Positions 11,031 to 21,489 of a stretch of 64,000 nt of DNA are shown piece by piece; the stretch's first letter is position 1, and each line of letters opens with the position of its first letter. Source of the stretch: Cladopsammia gracilis (Eukaryota > Cnidaria > Anthozoa > Scleractinia > Dendrophylliidae); NCBI GenBank assembly GCA_022457155.1, contig JAJGOT010000347.1, positions 409,001 through 473,000 of the forward strand, read 5' to 3'. The notes beneath the pieces were generated by a model. It was given only the letters and a program-made list of their open reading frames with translations, ran no database searches and was not told the origin of the DNA. The translations under genes and the position numbers were made by a program.

Positions 11031-13525
11031 GTATTAAAGATGTCTGTTTGATACAGGATCGTACACAGAGAGTGTGGGAAGGAAAAAAAATCGAAACTCA
11101 CTGATGCTTGTGTCCAATAAAATACGGTGTGTCCACTTACTTTGGAGTCTGCTTAATACAGGTTTTAGTGTAATCAGAAATCTTACTCATTTAATGTAAC
11201 ACTGAAAAGGGCTCGTGTGGTCAACCCCTGGGTCAACCCGCGTTCGCGTGCTAGGACAAAATGACGAAACAAAATACACACCTTGTATCTCACTTGTCGC
11301 ACTTCCCATTAGAAAAGGTAGCTCCATTTCCAACTGAGCCTTTGTAACAGCTTTCCCGTCGATCTTCTCTAATCGGAACAACTTTAAATCAAACTCACCG
11401 AGTCCAAACTTTCCGCTTATTGTTTGATTATATGTCCATTGAATTGTGCTTTGTCATGTCAAACGGTATGCGACTTATGTGTCATTCGAATGCCGATCCT
11501 TTGTCATCATCTCGATAAAAACTCAGAATAACTTTGACCACGCCACTCGACGCCATCACGGAGATGAAGGTCAACGCTCTACGACCGTGGTACCTTTCGC
11601 ATATAATATCGGTTAATATGTCACCTGGTCACGCAGCGAGGCAGGTAAAAGTCACAAAATAGCTTTGCTGTTAGGAAAAAACTATGTTGCTTTTATTAAC
11701 AACAACAATCGTTAATTTAGTATAATTAATAGAATGTCACTTAACTGTTACCGTATTTTCTCGATTAAACGCCGGGCCCCGAATAAACGCCGGGTATAAT
11801 TGAGGAAGTTGTAAGTAAGCTCCTCAAACGTTTGTTTGTGGTATAATTAACTTAAGATTTAAGGGCAAGGTACAAGGCTGCCAAGAAAAACGAATAATAA
11901 CCCTTTTTAAAAAAATGGCGGGCGAGAAAAAACTGCTGATACAAAGAAACGCCGGGTCCACAAGGCCAAGTTTGAAATAAACGCCGGGGGCATTTAATAG
12001 AGAAAATACGGTAACTTTTCATTTATCAGTTAACTACTATATTTTTGGGCAATTATCAGTTAACTGTTAACCCCATCAGCACCCTCCTAAATGCACTGGT
12101 ATTCTGAATTTCACTTTTGCCGGAACGCAATTGGCATGAAAACAAAACGAAAAAAAACTCGCGAGATAATAACGCCTTTTGTCACAACATTTCACCCACG
12201 ACTGAAAAACCTTAAACAAATACTGATGAAAAATGGAGTTTTGTTCAAAACCAACCATTCCTGAAAACTATTTACAAAACGCCGCCTAACACATCATACA
12301 AGACGTAAATCACTTAACGACACGACTCATAACAGCCAAACTTTGAAAGCTAATATAAATGCATCGCAACCGCAAAACCACATAGCGGAGTCGGTGCAGG
12401 CCTGTCATGAACCTCATTTCGATCTAAGGGAAACTAAAAAAGTGACCGCCAGGAGTGGTGCCCTGTTTATCCGCTCCAGACCCAATATTTTCTATATAAG
12501 TGCGTCCATAGCAGACGTGACGGAAAAATGACCACGTGATCACCATTTTCCCGCCATTTTTCACGTCAAAATATATAAAACAGCAGACTTGATACTTTAG
12601 CTAACTACAGAACTTTCCGTTTCATTATGCAAGAGTAGGAACAGCAAAATACCATAAATTTTGACTTTCGTTCTATTTTCGAATACTGCTGGAGAGTTGA
12701 AAAAGAAATGGCTGATGGCGCGATGTCTGCTAAACATAGCTCAAAATGTCCTGGCATGGGGAAAGGCAGCTCTTGAGAAATGACATGTTGTTACGGCCTC
12801 CTTCCATTAGATTCGGCAAATGTGAAGTTCAATGTTTGAATCGGGCCTTACTTTAAAGAATATTAAAGATTCAGTCACGATTTGTTGTGTCAATTGATAT
12901 TTTGATAATTAATATTAACGTCCCATCTGATCAGATATAAAGTCATTGCACGTGACGTATTATCGATGTGGGCTTTTAATTGTTTTGAGATTGCGGCAAT
13001 CTATTGTATTTGATTTAGAAAGTCTTTTCCATTGTCAAATATCCCAACAGAAAATAGACAATGAATAACTGAAAATGCACTGTGTAAATTGAACCAACAA
13101 CACATTTTCATCGTCAATTAGCTAGCAAGGCGGGAAAAGTCTCACTTTCACTTCACTAACATCAAAATTATTTACATTCACACTCGTGATTCTTTGTTAC
13201 TCATAACTTTTTATGACTTGCACCAACACGAATTTTCAAACCAAGTTCTCTCAATCTTCTCTATCCTGCCAAGAACCATATCCAGTTGACTACTGCGCCT
13301 CGCATTTTCTACATAATGTCTGATTCTACAACGCCATCTTTACCATGTTTATTTTATATTTATTTTAGATTCTTCTTTTTTTAACCTCATGTTTCAACGC
13401 ATTAACGAGATGGCTTTAAGAGCCCTTTCATTAGGTTTATAGCAGAGTTGTTTTTCAACTGTTTTAGAGCTAGGTTAAGTTCTTTTACCTACAGGTTGCA
13501 ACTGAATTGATTGAAAATTCTAAAA
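11031..13525. other. Non-coding stretch between PLE and viral relic 1
   Basis: No gene is supported. It contains the MITE at 11751-12011, a repeat remnant at about 12012-12095 shared with 5205-5290, and a segment at about 13325-13435 (ctacaacgccatctttacc ... cattaacgagatggcttta) that recurs at 23465-23575 near the far side of relic 1. Confidence 0.5.
11751..12011. mobile_element. 261-bp MITE with TA target duplication
   Basis: Termini are CCGTATTTTCTCGATTAAACG on the left and the near-inverse ending GAGAAAATACGG on the right. TA flanks both sides, as for Tc1/mariner-type insertions. ACGCCGGG words recur inside near both ends. The MITE splits an older repeat whose other copy is at 5205-5290. 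There is no coding capacity. Confidence 0.8.
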
Positions 13526-13745
13526 ATTGGCAGGAATGTTCTGCGATACCATTGTGTACTCAAAACGACTAACCCCGAGGAGCGAATTTTTAAGTCGTTT
13601 ACCGAGTGACAACCGGAAATATCGTAAAAAGAAAAATTGGCAGGAATGTTCTGCGATACCTTGTCTACCCGGGACGACTAACCCCAAGGAGCGATTTTTC
13701 AAGTCGCTTAGCGAGTGACAACGGTAAATCTCGTGAAAAGTGTGG
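13526..13745 (+). repeat. Two tandem ~110-bp units at the start of relic 1
   Basis: Units start at 13526 and 13636 with attggcaggaatgttctgcg and continue with cgactaacccc(g/a)aggagcga. The second unit runs into the polymerase reading frame. The leading part of the unit also matches 4671-4735. Confidence 0.75.
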
Positions 13746-16600
13746 TACCTGCCACAGAATCTTTGCTGGTGACGACTGCCACGCTAACCACTGTCGACCC
13801 AACAAAGAAGGACAGTCGGTGTGCCAGAAATATTTCAAGTGTACAAAGTGTCACAAAGTCATGTCACATAAAAAAGAAACCCTGAAGCTCACATGTGCGG
13901 TGAAAAGATGTGCTGGAATTGTGAAGAATTCGTAGACCCCAACACACACCGTTGCTATATGAAACCCATCGAGTTTCAAGACAGTGATGAAGTAGAATGT
14001 CCAGAAGACCAAGAAAAACAAGGAAAAAAAGAAGAAAAACAGACGAAAACGAACACGTGTTGCAGAGGAGTTGATCGATGATGACGTAGAGGAACGTGAT
14101 GAACAAGAAGGGCAAGAATATTTATTCTTCGACATCGAGAGCAGGCAGGACGAAGGGCGACACATCGCCAATTTATTAATTGTGCAAGACGAAACGGGGT
14201 TTGAAATGGTGTTTAAGGGGGATGACTGTGTTGATCAGTTTGGTTCTTGGTTGCTGGATGGAACTCACGAAGGTGCTATCGTCATCGCTCACAACCTGAG
14301 GGGTTATGACGGGTTTCTCCTCTGTGAATATTTTTACAAAGAGTGTCTATTACCAAGTGTGATCCTGAACGGTGCCAAGATCATGTCTATGGAACTTGAA
14401 CAAGCCAACATCAAGTTCCGCGATTCTCTCAACTTTTTACCTATGCCGCTCAAAAAGTTACCAAAAACATTTGGGTTGACAGAACTCAAAAAAGGTTACT
14501 TCCCCCATTTCTTTAATCGCAAAGAAAATCAAAACTACATTGGTCCGCTCCCTCCTATTGAAAACTATGACCCAGACAGTATGAAAATCGAAGAAGATGA
14601 TGAAAATGAACATGAGGAGTTTCTGGCGTGGTATAAAGCATTAGAAAAGGCTGAATATGTGTTTGACTTCGCGAATGAAATGGAAGAATATTGTCGCAGC
14701 GATGTGGACATTTTGCGAAGATGTTGCCTCAAGTTTAAACAACTCATGGAAGAAACCTGCAATCTCGACCCTTTCAAGTATTGTGTCACTATTGCCAGTG
14801 CATGCAACCGTGTGTTCCGTCGATAATTTTTAGAAGAAAAAACCATTGGCCTCATTCCTCCTCAAGGGTATCAACCTGCTCGAAAGTTTTCAATCATGGG
14901 TCTTCAGTGGTTAGCACGGGTACAATATCAGACGGGTGCCCGTATTCTACATGCGCTGAACGGAGGCGAGCAACGGATCGATGGGCATTACGTGGATGGA
15001 TACGATCCAGTCACGAAAACCATCTATGAATTTATGGGGTGCATGTTCCATGGATGCAGTAAATGCTATTTGCCAGAGACGGTCAATCCAGTCAACGACA
15101 CCACCATGGAAGATCTTCTAGAAGGAACCACTCGTAAAATGGAACGTTTCAGAAAACTTGGATACCAAGTGGAAGTCAAATGGGAATGTGGCTTCAAGCA
15201 GGAACTGGGCAGTAATCCCGAGATGAAAGCCTATATCCAAACCCTCCAGTTCGACAAGCCCTTAGAACCTCGTCATGCATTTTTTTGGTGGACGGACCAA
15301 TGCTGTATGTCTTTTCAAAGAAGTGACACAAGACGAAAAAATTCATTACGTGGACTTTACATCCCTGTACCCTTGGACGAATAAGTACTGTGAAGTGCCC
15401 ATTGATCATCCCGAAATTCTTACAAGCGAAGCATTGACTAACCGTTCACCCAGTGAATTCTTTGGCCTTATCAAGTGTATCATTTTACCACCTTCCTTCC
15501 TCTTTCATCCTGTTCTCCCGTACCGCGCTCAAGGCAAACTGATGTTCCCCTTATGTCGAACTTGTGCCGAAAATTTACAGCAAACACCTTGTGAACACAG
15601 TGACGAAGAACGCATGTTATCTGGTACCTGGTGTTCGATTGAAATTGACAAGGCATTGCAACTGGGGTATAGAATGATTCGAATGGTTGAGGTGTGGCAT
15701 TTTCCCCAAAAATCATCCACTCTGTTCAGAGGGTACATCGATACCTTTCTAAAAATTAAACAAGAAGCAAGCGGATGGCCAGGTTGGTGTGACACAGAGG
15801 AGAAGAAACAAAATTACATCGGAGATTATCAAAGAAAAGAGGGGATCAGGCTGGATTATGACAACATTAAAAAGAACCCTGGGCTTCGTTAACTGGCAAA
15901 ACTCATGTTGAATTCTTTTTGGGGAAAATTTGGGCAGCGTGACAATATGCCTCAAGTGGAGCTTGTAAAGGACCCAGAGCGTTACTTTAAACTTCTTACC
16001 TGCCAGTCTACTCAAGTGAAGAACATTCAGTTTGTCAACGATGAATGTTTGGAGGTTCATTACACGCAAGGCGAAGATTTTGTCTCCACATCGAACAAGA
16101 CAAACGTGGTAATCGCTGCGTTCACGACAGCTCATGCCAGATTGAAACTGTACTCTATCCTTGAACCTCTACAAACAAGAGTGCTTTATTTTGACACCAA
16201 TTCTGTCATATTTACAAGCCAGCCTGGTGAATGGATGCCCCCACTGGGTGATTATCTGGGAGAACTAACCAATGAACTTAAAGGTGATGACTATATTATC
16301 ACCTTTGTCTCTGGGGGACCGAAAAATTATGCCTATCAAACCAAGAATGAAAAAACAGTCTACAAAGTGCGAGGCTTTACTCTGAATTTTCGTGGTTCTC
16401 AAAAACTCAACTTCAACACCATGTGTGCCCAAGTGTGTAACCCAGATGGAGAGGAGATCGTCATCGAGAATCCACACTTCATCAAACGTGACGCTCAAAC
16501 AAAAACAATTCACACTGTCAAGTTGGAAAAGAAATACAATCTCGTCTACGACAAGAGAGTGGTGCATGGTTTCACAACACTTCCTTACGGTTACCGCTGA
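13606..16600 (+). pseudogene. polB: Protein-primed DNA polymerase B (Polinton/adintovirus type), broken
   Basis: This is the replicative polymerase of a Polinton-like DNA virus. An N-terminal cysteine-rich region (CGTC, CxxC, CWNC pairs at about 13740-13960) precedes a 3'-5' exonuclease with ExoI FFDIES (~14127), ExoII AHNLRGYDGF (~14290) and ExoIII YCRSDVDIL (~14690). The palm motifs follow: motif A DFTSLYPW (~15352), motif B KLMLNSFWGKFG (~15897) and motif C YFDTNS (~16188). The last normally reads DTDS, so a catalytic Asp appears replaced by Asn. The frame is broken by shifts near 13888, 14030 (A-run) and 15283 (T-run) and by stops at 14824 and 15890. It is therefore a fossil, or in part an assembly artefact in homopolymers. 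No ATG start is evident at the 5' end, which overlaps the tandem repeat. Confidence 0.88.
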
Positions 16601-16708
16601 ACTGATAAAAAATGAAAACAAAAACAAAAACAAAAAAATGGAGGTTAGGGATGGCTATAAGGGGAGGTTGGAGGCCATCTGAAGCTCAAACTGTATCGAG
16701 CTGTCAAC

Positions 16709-17011
16709 ATGAACAGGTTGTATTTTTACCTGGTTCGTGCTTGTGCCCAACACTCTTTCTCGCAGTACGCATTCAGCACTATATCACATGATCATTGGCC
16801 AGATGTTCTCAAGCACCATGAACCGATGAATTATGGCCGCTTGTTGGTTTTTTATGCTTACATGAATCAAAGTAACATCACACTGGCTGAACAATACGGA
16901 TTTCATCAAACATTCCGTGTGACGTATTCAGCGCATTACCTTTCCACCTGGTGGATGTTTTGGCAGATTATAAAAGGCATCTGGACAAACGTTTCTCATC
17001 AGTTGTTTTGA
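16709..17011 (+). CDS. Unknown 100-aa ORF between polymerase and integrase
   Basis: It starts at an ATG 109 bp after the polymerase frame and ends 129 bp before the integrase ATG. I do not recognise it with certainty. The stretch MNYGRLLVFYAYMNQ preceded by an amphipathic helix resembles the BH1 motif of Bcl-2-family proteins (typically NWGR followed by hydrophobics). The tryptophan-rich end (TWWMFWQIIKGIW) sits where BH2 would lie but does not match it well. Bcl-2 homologues have been reported in some adintoviruses, which fits the context. It could equally be an unrelated small viral protein, or part of one with frameshifts. Confidence 0.4.
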   Translation: MNRLYFYLVRACAQHSFSQYAFSTISHDHWPDVLKHHEPMNYGRLLVFYAYMNQSNITLAEQYGFHQTFRVTYSAHYLSTWWMFWQIIKGIWTNVSHQLF

Positions 17012-17139
17012 GACCATGGGAGGTGTCACAAGTCGTTTTTGCGGAAGTTCATCGCCTACCTTGGCTTTAAGTGATATATGTCAGAGGATGCGTTGTTTAG
17101 TTGCATGTTGCGGCAGCGAAGTACACATCGATTTTAGAG

Positions 17140-18266
17140 ATGCCCCAGAAGAGCAGGAAGCGGATAACCAAGAAGAAGAAGACCAACAATCAAAAGAACC
17201 GTCTATTAAAGAAACTCTATTATGAATTTAATCGTCCTTCAGCTTTAGGTGGCGCAGAAAAGTTGTACCGTGCTGCTCGTCAATATGGAATAACCCGTTC
17301 GCAAGTACTTCATTGGTTACAATTACAACCAGGCTACACCCTTCACATGCCTGCAAGAAAACACTTTCGTCGCAATCGAGTTTTTGTCAATGGTCTTGAC
17401 GAACAGTGGCAGGCTGATTTGGCAGATCTGTCAAGTTTAAGTCGATGGAATCGGGGATACAAATATTTATTGACTTGCATCGATGTCTTATCGAAATATG
17501 CATGGTAGTGCCGTTGAAGACCAAAAGGGGGACGGCTTTGGTGGCTGCATTCAAGAAAATATTTCGACAAGGACGTAAACCCGAGAGATTGCAAACAGAT
17601 GCTGGTACCGAATTCCTGAACAAAACCTTTCAAACATTTCTCGAAAAAGAAGGGGTTCGTCATTTCGTGACATACAACGAGACGAAGGCTCAGATTGTAG
17701 AACGTTTCAACAGAACTCTGAAACAGTTGTTATGGAGGTTGTTTTCCACTTCCAGTTCCTACCATTATTTGGACAAATTGGACAGTTTGGCCAATGAAAA
17801 TTATAATCAGTGTGTTCACCGTAGTATCAAGATGAAGCCTGCGGATGTAAACGTGTTCAACGCGCAAGATGTCTGGAGAACCTTATATGGTAATCAATCA
17901 GCCTCAAAAAAGTACAAATTCCAAGTGGGACATCAGGTCAAAATCAGTAAGCATAAACGCATCTTTGAGAAAGGTTACTTACCATCTTGGACAGAAGAAA
18001 CATTTACAATTGCAAAGAGACTTCCTCGAGATCCACCCGTGTATCGTTTAAAGGAAGCAGACGGTGATTGGATCCAAGGCACTTTTTACGAACAAGAGTT
18101 ACAGAAAGTGATCGAGAAGCCTGATCATTTGTTTCGCATTGAAAAAATTTTAAAGTATCGCGAAAAAGGTGTCCACAAAGAGGCTTTGGTCCATTGGAAA
18201 GGTTGGCCCAAGAAATACGACAGTTGGATTCCCTATAAACAGCTGGTGTCCCTGCAACAAGCATGA
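17140..18266 (+). pseudogene. int: Retroviral-type integrase with chromodomain, one frameshift
   Basis: This is the Polinton integrase, which inserts the linear element into host DNA. The chosen ATG at 17140 opens a basic lysine-rich leader. An HTH-like zinc-binding-region equivalent follows, then the rve core with Asp in QWQADLADL (~17404), Asp in LQTDAGTEF (~17590) and Glu in the NETKAQIVERFNRT region (~17705), giving DDE. The C-terminus has an SH3-like part and a chromodomain (FRIEKILKYREKG ... VHWKGWPKKYDSWIPYKQL, ~18130-18245), typical of this family. One base is missing near 17505 (after SKYAW), which breaks the frame; all catalytic residues are otherwise present. The TGA overlaps the next ATG (ATGA at 18263-18266). 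Confidence 0.88.
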
Positions 18267-19129
18267 TTCAAGATGATGATTTTTACGTTATGCTTCCGAG
18301 TAATGCAAACACGAACTTGTTCCCAACCAATTCAGAATCATACTACCGTGTTGCACTACCTCGACAAATTCATTTGAAAGACGAGGAAGACTGGGAGGTT
18401 GGACTCCATCACGTTATCTATCCGTTCTCGTGGTTCGAAGTTCCCCACGAATGCAATCATCCACACGTCATGTTCCGACGTTTTGGTACGCAAAAGGTAG
18501 ACGCTGTGACTTTACCCGTGGGAAGATATCGAACAGCTTTAGATGTTGTAGAAGGATTATTACAGTGCATGAACAATCCAAGCAATCCCTGGTACTTTAA
18601 CCTTACTGTAGATGATGAGTGGAACATTACTCTCACGTCACGTGACGTTTGGATGATGGTTACAGTACCAATTGCTCAAGCCTTAGGATGGATAACCAAT
18701 GACAAGACAATTCGAAGCCATGGTCTGTATGGATTAAAGATTCAAGACAGTTTGAAATCAACCCCTGATTACGGGTACGAATGGTGTACACTACCGCTAC
18801 ATTCATCTATAACCTTTCCTGGCACCTTCGTAATCCCTTTAACCGTTTCTTTCTGTCGCTGCACACACAGAGTCGTGCAAGTACAAACCAATCTCACAGA
18901 GCCACTTCAAGTGGGTGAAAAACTTCTTCATCTGCTACACGAAAGGGTACCACATGGCATGTTTCGAGAGACCTAAATGGAGGAACCAGAACATATTCAT
19001 TATCTTCCACTACGAACTAAAATATTCCAAACCATTGACATCTATTTAATAAGTGGTTGTGGACAACTACTTTCATTTCAAGGTGGTATCGTAAACGTGA
19101 CACTTCACTTCAGACGACGAACAAGATGA
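18263..19129 (+). pseudogene. Polinton structural-type protein, paralogue A (one nonsense codon)
   Basis: The start FYVMLPSNANTNLFPTNS followed by DWEVGLHHVIYPFSW is the hallmark of a protein family that accompanies Polinton-like elements in invertebrate genomes. Its exact role is not known to me; a virion or capsid-associated role is inferred from context. A TAA at 18974 interrupts the frame, but the same frame continues and matches the C-terminus of paralogue B (LxSFxxGxVxVTLHFRRR), so the natural end is the TGA at 19127. It overlaps the integrase stop at its start and the paralogue B ATG at its end, both as ATGA. Confidence 0.72.
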
Positions 19130-20007
19130 GTAATAGTTTCTACATTGTCGTAACAAGCGATGCAAGTACAGCTCAATACCCTGACAACAAGACTGCTAGT
19201 TTCAAAATGCAACTACCAAGTCAAGTGCATTTGAGTGAGGATTGGGAAGTTGCAATGACAAATGTCATTTATCCCCATACTTGGCAAAATGTTCGTCACA
19301 ACCAAGTATCTTATCTTCTAAGCTGTCATCATGATTTCTCGTGGACGTTACCAATTTATCTGCCCAGTGGTACTTATCACACTGTGGACGATTTAGTTAG
19401 AGGTATGGTGACAGGACTGCACAGTGCATTTCCCGATATTTTTCTTAAAAGTGGAGAAACGGTAAAACGTATCGGAGGAAGTGAGTGTTTCTACATTCGT
19501 ACAAAAGCACAGTGTTACTACGAATTCAATTTACCTCCTGGCTTTCAAGTGACGTTACCCAAGAACCTGGCTAAAGCTTTAGGGTATTTGAACCATCGAG
19601 ATCTCGTACCAGCCCTTTATCGGACCAAAAGTCCTACATCTGTTCAGCTGAAAAAGAACCAGTGTGTGACCCTTACAGCTACAACCACCACGGTACGACG
19701 AAACGATGAACTGGTATGGGGAATGTTAACCAAGCATTCGTTTCAAACCATGTACATCTACTCTGACCTAATAGAGTCCTTAGTGGTAGGGGATGTACAA
19801 GCCAATCTGCTGCGTATGATAGTACCTCGCGGTCAACCTGGTGAGATGGTGGCAGAGGAAATAAAGATACCTACCTACCATCGGTTACGTACATCCATAT
19901 TCTCTTCGGTGGAGATTAATATAAGAGGTGACACTGGGCAGTTAATATCATTTGCGTCTGGTGCTGTACGAGTAACATTACATTTTCGACGTCGTGCAAT
20001 TCTATAA
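19126..20007 (+). CDS. Polinton structural-type protein, paralogue B
   Basis: This intact 293-residue frame starts MSNSFYIVVTSDASTAQYPD. It shares with paralogue A the N-terminal FYxxxxS(N/D)AxT pattern, the (D)WEVxxxxVIYPxxW motif, a central ALG(W/Y) segment and the C-terminal VTLHFRRR. The two genes are tandem duplicates in the same compact cluster. A diverged relative is also found in relic 2 (63481 onward). I infer a structural role; the family has no biochemical function I can name. The start at 19126 is chosen because it aligns with paralogue A and overlaps its stop as ATGA; an upstream open stretch back to 19057 is just A's coding sequence in another frame. Confidence 0.78.
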   Translation: MSNSFYIVVTSDASTAQYPDNKTASFKMQLPSQVHLSEDWEVAMTNVIYPHTWQNVRHNQVSYLLSCHHDFSWTLPIYLPSGTYHTVDDLVRGMVTGLHSAFPDIFLKSGETVKRIGGSECFYIRTKAQCYYEFNLPPGFQVTLPKNLAKALGYLNHRDLVPALYRTKSPTSVQLKKNQCVTLTATTTTVRRNDELVWGMLTKHSFQTMYIYSDLIESLVVGDVQANLLRMIVPRGQPGEMVAEEIKIPTYHRLRTSIFSSVEINIRGDTGQLISFASGAVRVTLHFRRRAIL

Positions 20008-20008
20008 A

Positions 20009-20467
20009 ATGATTTTGCCTATGAACCATCAATTTTACCCTTACCAACGACAAGTCATACCTTTCGGACAACGAGGTAAAGGCGATATTAGTATATTTGG
20101 TGGAAAACATCCTTATGGTCAAGGAGGCAATGGAATAGGGGGAATGTTTCGTTCTCTCCTTCGAACAGCTACACCATACCTCAAGACAACCGTAAAGAAA
20201 GTGGGCAAACGTTTGCTCAATACGGGATTGGACACCGGGATGCAAATTGTTCAAGACGTTATGAATGGTCAACCTTTAAAGAAAGCTGCCAAATCCAGAG
20301 CAAAAACTGCTGGTATAAGCTTTCTGACGGGTGCTTTTCAAGACATTACGCAACGAGGTCGTGGAGAAAGAGTACTTAAACGCAAGCGGAAAACTATTCC
20401 AATCAGTTCAAGACAAACCAAGAAACCGAGAACATCAACGTCAAGGTTCAAAACTATTTTTGACTGA
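20009..20467 (+). CDS. Small basic virion protein, adenovirus pX/core-like
   Basis: A 152-residue, strongly basic protein. It has a glycine-rich stretch (GGNGIGGMFRSLL), an amphipathic helix (TATPYLKTTVKKVGKRLLNTG), a small-residue hydrophobic segment and a lysine/arginine-rich tail (KRKRKTIP, KKPRTSTSRFK) resembling a nuclear localisation or DNA-binding tail. Polinton/adintovirus genomes commonly encode such small proteins next to the capsid genes, compared with adenovirus core or membrane-lytic proteins; that is family knowledge, and the assignment here is by pattern only. The ATG at 20009 lies 1 nt after the previous stop in the context TATAAAATG. Confidence 0.6.
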   Translation: MILPMNHQFYPYQRQVIPFGQRGKGDISIFGGKHPYGQGGNGIGGMFRSLLRTATPYLKTTVKKVGKRLLNTGLDTGMQIVQDVMNGQPLKKAAKSRAKTAGISFLTGAFQDITQRGRGERVLKRKRKTIPISSRQTKKPRTSTSRFKTIFD

Positions 20468-20469
20468 AT

Positions 20470-21060
20470 ATGACTTCAGCACATCCTCGCTCTGCTCCAG
20501 GTGAAAACTCCAGTTTGCAGTTGTTCCAAGGACCAGTAACAGACGTCTCCATTGTTAAAAGTAAATGGGTGGATTATGAACCAATTCAAAGTGGGACCAA
20601 TCCTATTGAATTTGTTATCAAGCCTCTATCAGATTACATCGATATCAACAAGACTGAACTGCGGTTAGTGGTGAAAATTACAAAACGAAATGGAGGAGAG
20701 ACAGGAGCTGGGAAGAAGTATACGTTGATCAACAACGCTCTTCATTCTATCATCAAACAGTTCACTATCAAGATCAATGAAACCCTTGTCACAGAACAAT
20801 CAGACACACAAGCCTACAATGCTTATATCAAGACCTTGCTTAACTTTACTGATCAGGCCAAGAAATCGTACTTGACAAAAGCGTTGTACTACAAAGACAC
20901 TGCTGGGCATATGGATGAGGTGGATAATACAGCAGATCGAAATTTGGGTCTAAAAAAGAGTGGTTCTTTTACCACTGGAGATGCTGAAGTTGGAATGGTT
21001 GGTGTACCTCTGTGTGATGTATTCAACATTGATAAGTTACTGTTGGATGGATTGGAATGA
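20470..21060 (+). CDS. N-terminal fragment of Polinton capsid-type protein (F54H12.2-like family)
   Basis: This 196-residue protein has the pattern SKWVDYEPIQSG ... IEFVIKPLSDYIDIN, then an LINNALHSI/IKQFTIKINETLV strand set and a NAYIKTLLNF/ALYYKDTAG segment. I recognise it as the N-terminal part of a protein widespread in cnidarian and other invertebrate genomes, often labelled F54H12.2-like and linked to Polinton-like elements, probably a jelly-roll capsid component. Related proteins are about twice as long; here the frame stops at DKLLLDGLE just where the family normally continues. An internal deletion has probably removed the C-terminal half. It starts 2 nt after the previous stop. Confidence 0.6.
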   Translation: MTSAHPRSAPGENSSLQLFQGPVTDVSIVKSKWVDYEPIQSGTNPIEFVIKPLSDYIDINKTELRLVVKITKRNGGETGAGKKYTLINNALHSIIKQFTIKINETLVTEQSDTQAYNAYIKTLLNFTDQAKKSYLTKALYYKDTAGHMDEVDNTADRNLGLKKSGSFTTGDAEVGMVGVPLCDVFNIDKLLLDGLE

Positions 21061-21066
21061 AAAAGT

Positions 21067-21486
21067 ATGAAAAAAGAACGTGGTGGTAAAATGGTCTTGC
21101 GTTCTAGCACTACTACGACTCGCTCAAATCGAAAGCGCCCAGGAATGTCTAAACAGTCTAAAGTTGGTCAACATTTACCCTTTCTTTGTACGTGTTTTAA
21201 GAGCAACGGAAAACAACGCAAAGATATGATATCCCATGCGAACAAGGGTCAAATGGAAGCTATTGGCGAGATTGCTCTAAATCTCCTTAAAGGAAACATT
21301 GTGGTACCGAGGTCATCATTTACACGATTGAAGCCGCACAAGTCAAAGCTTCTGTATTTGATCCGCAAGACACCAAGCCTTAAAAGGAAAAAGGAAGTGC
21401 TCAATCAGAAAGGCGGATTTCTACCAGCCCTAACTGCATTGATTGCGCCTCTTGCTGTGGATTTATTGGGAAACGTTTTAAAATGA
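21067..21486 (+). CDS. Small basic protein with hydrophobic GGFLPAL tail
   Basis: This 139-residue protein has an arginine/lysine-rich N-terminus, a central NKGQMEAIGEIALNLLKGNI segment, a basic LLYLIRKTPSLKRKKEVLNQ stretch and a C-terminal GGFLPALTALIAPLAVDLL hydrophobic helix. Proteins with exactly this layout (basic, then RGGFLPxL tail) are common companions of Polinton and adintovirus capsid genes. By analogy with small adenovirus virion proteins, a membrane-active or core role is possible; that is inference. The first ATG is 6 nt after the preceding stop; a second ATG at 21091 (context GGTAAAATG) is an alternative start. Confidence 0.6.
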   Translation: MKKERGGKMVLRSSTTTTRSNRKRPGMSKQSKVGQHLPFLCTCFKSNGKQRKDMISHANKGQMEAIGEIALNLLKGNIVVPRSSFTRLKPHKSKLLYLIRKTPSLKRKKEVLNQKGGFLPALTALIAPLAVDLLGNVLK

Positions 21487-21489
21487 AAC

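Noticed and set aside
13851..14171. 106-codon minus-strand frame over the polymerase start
   Set aside because: It lies opposite clear cysteine-motif and ExoI coding sequence and is serine/phenylalanine-rich in the manner of antisense noise.
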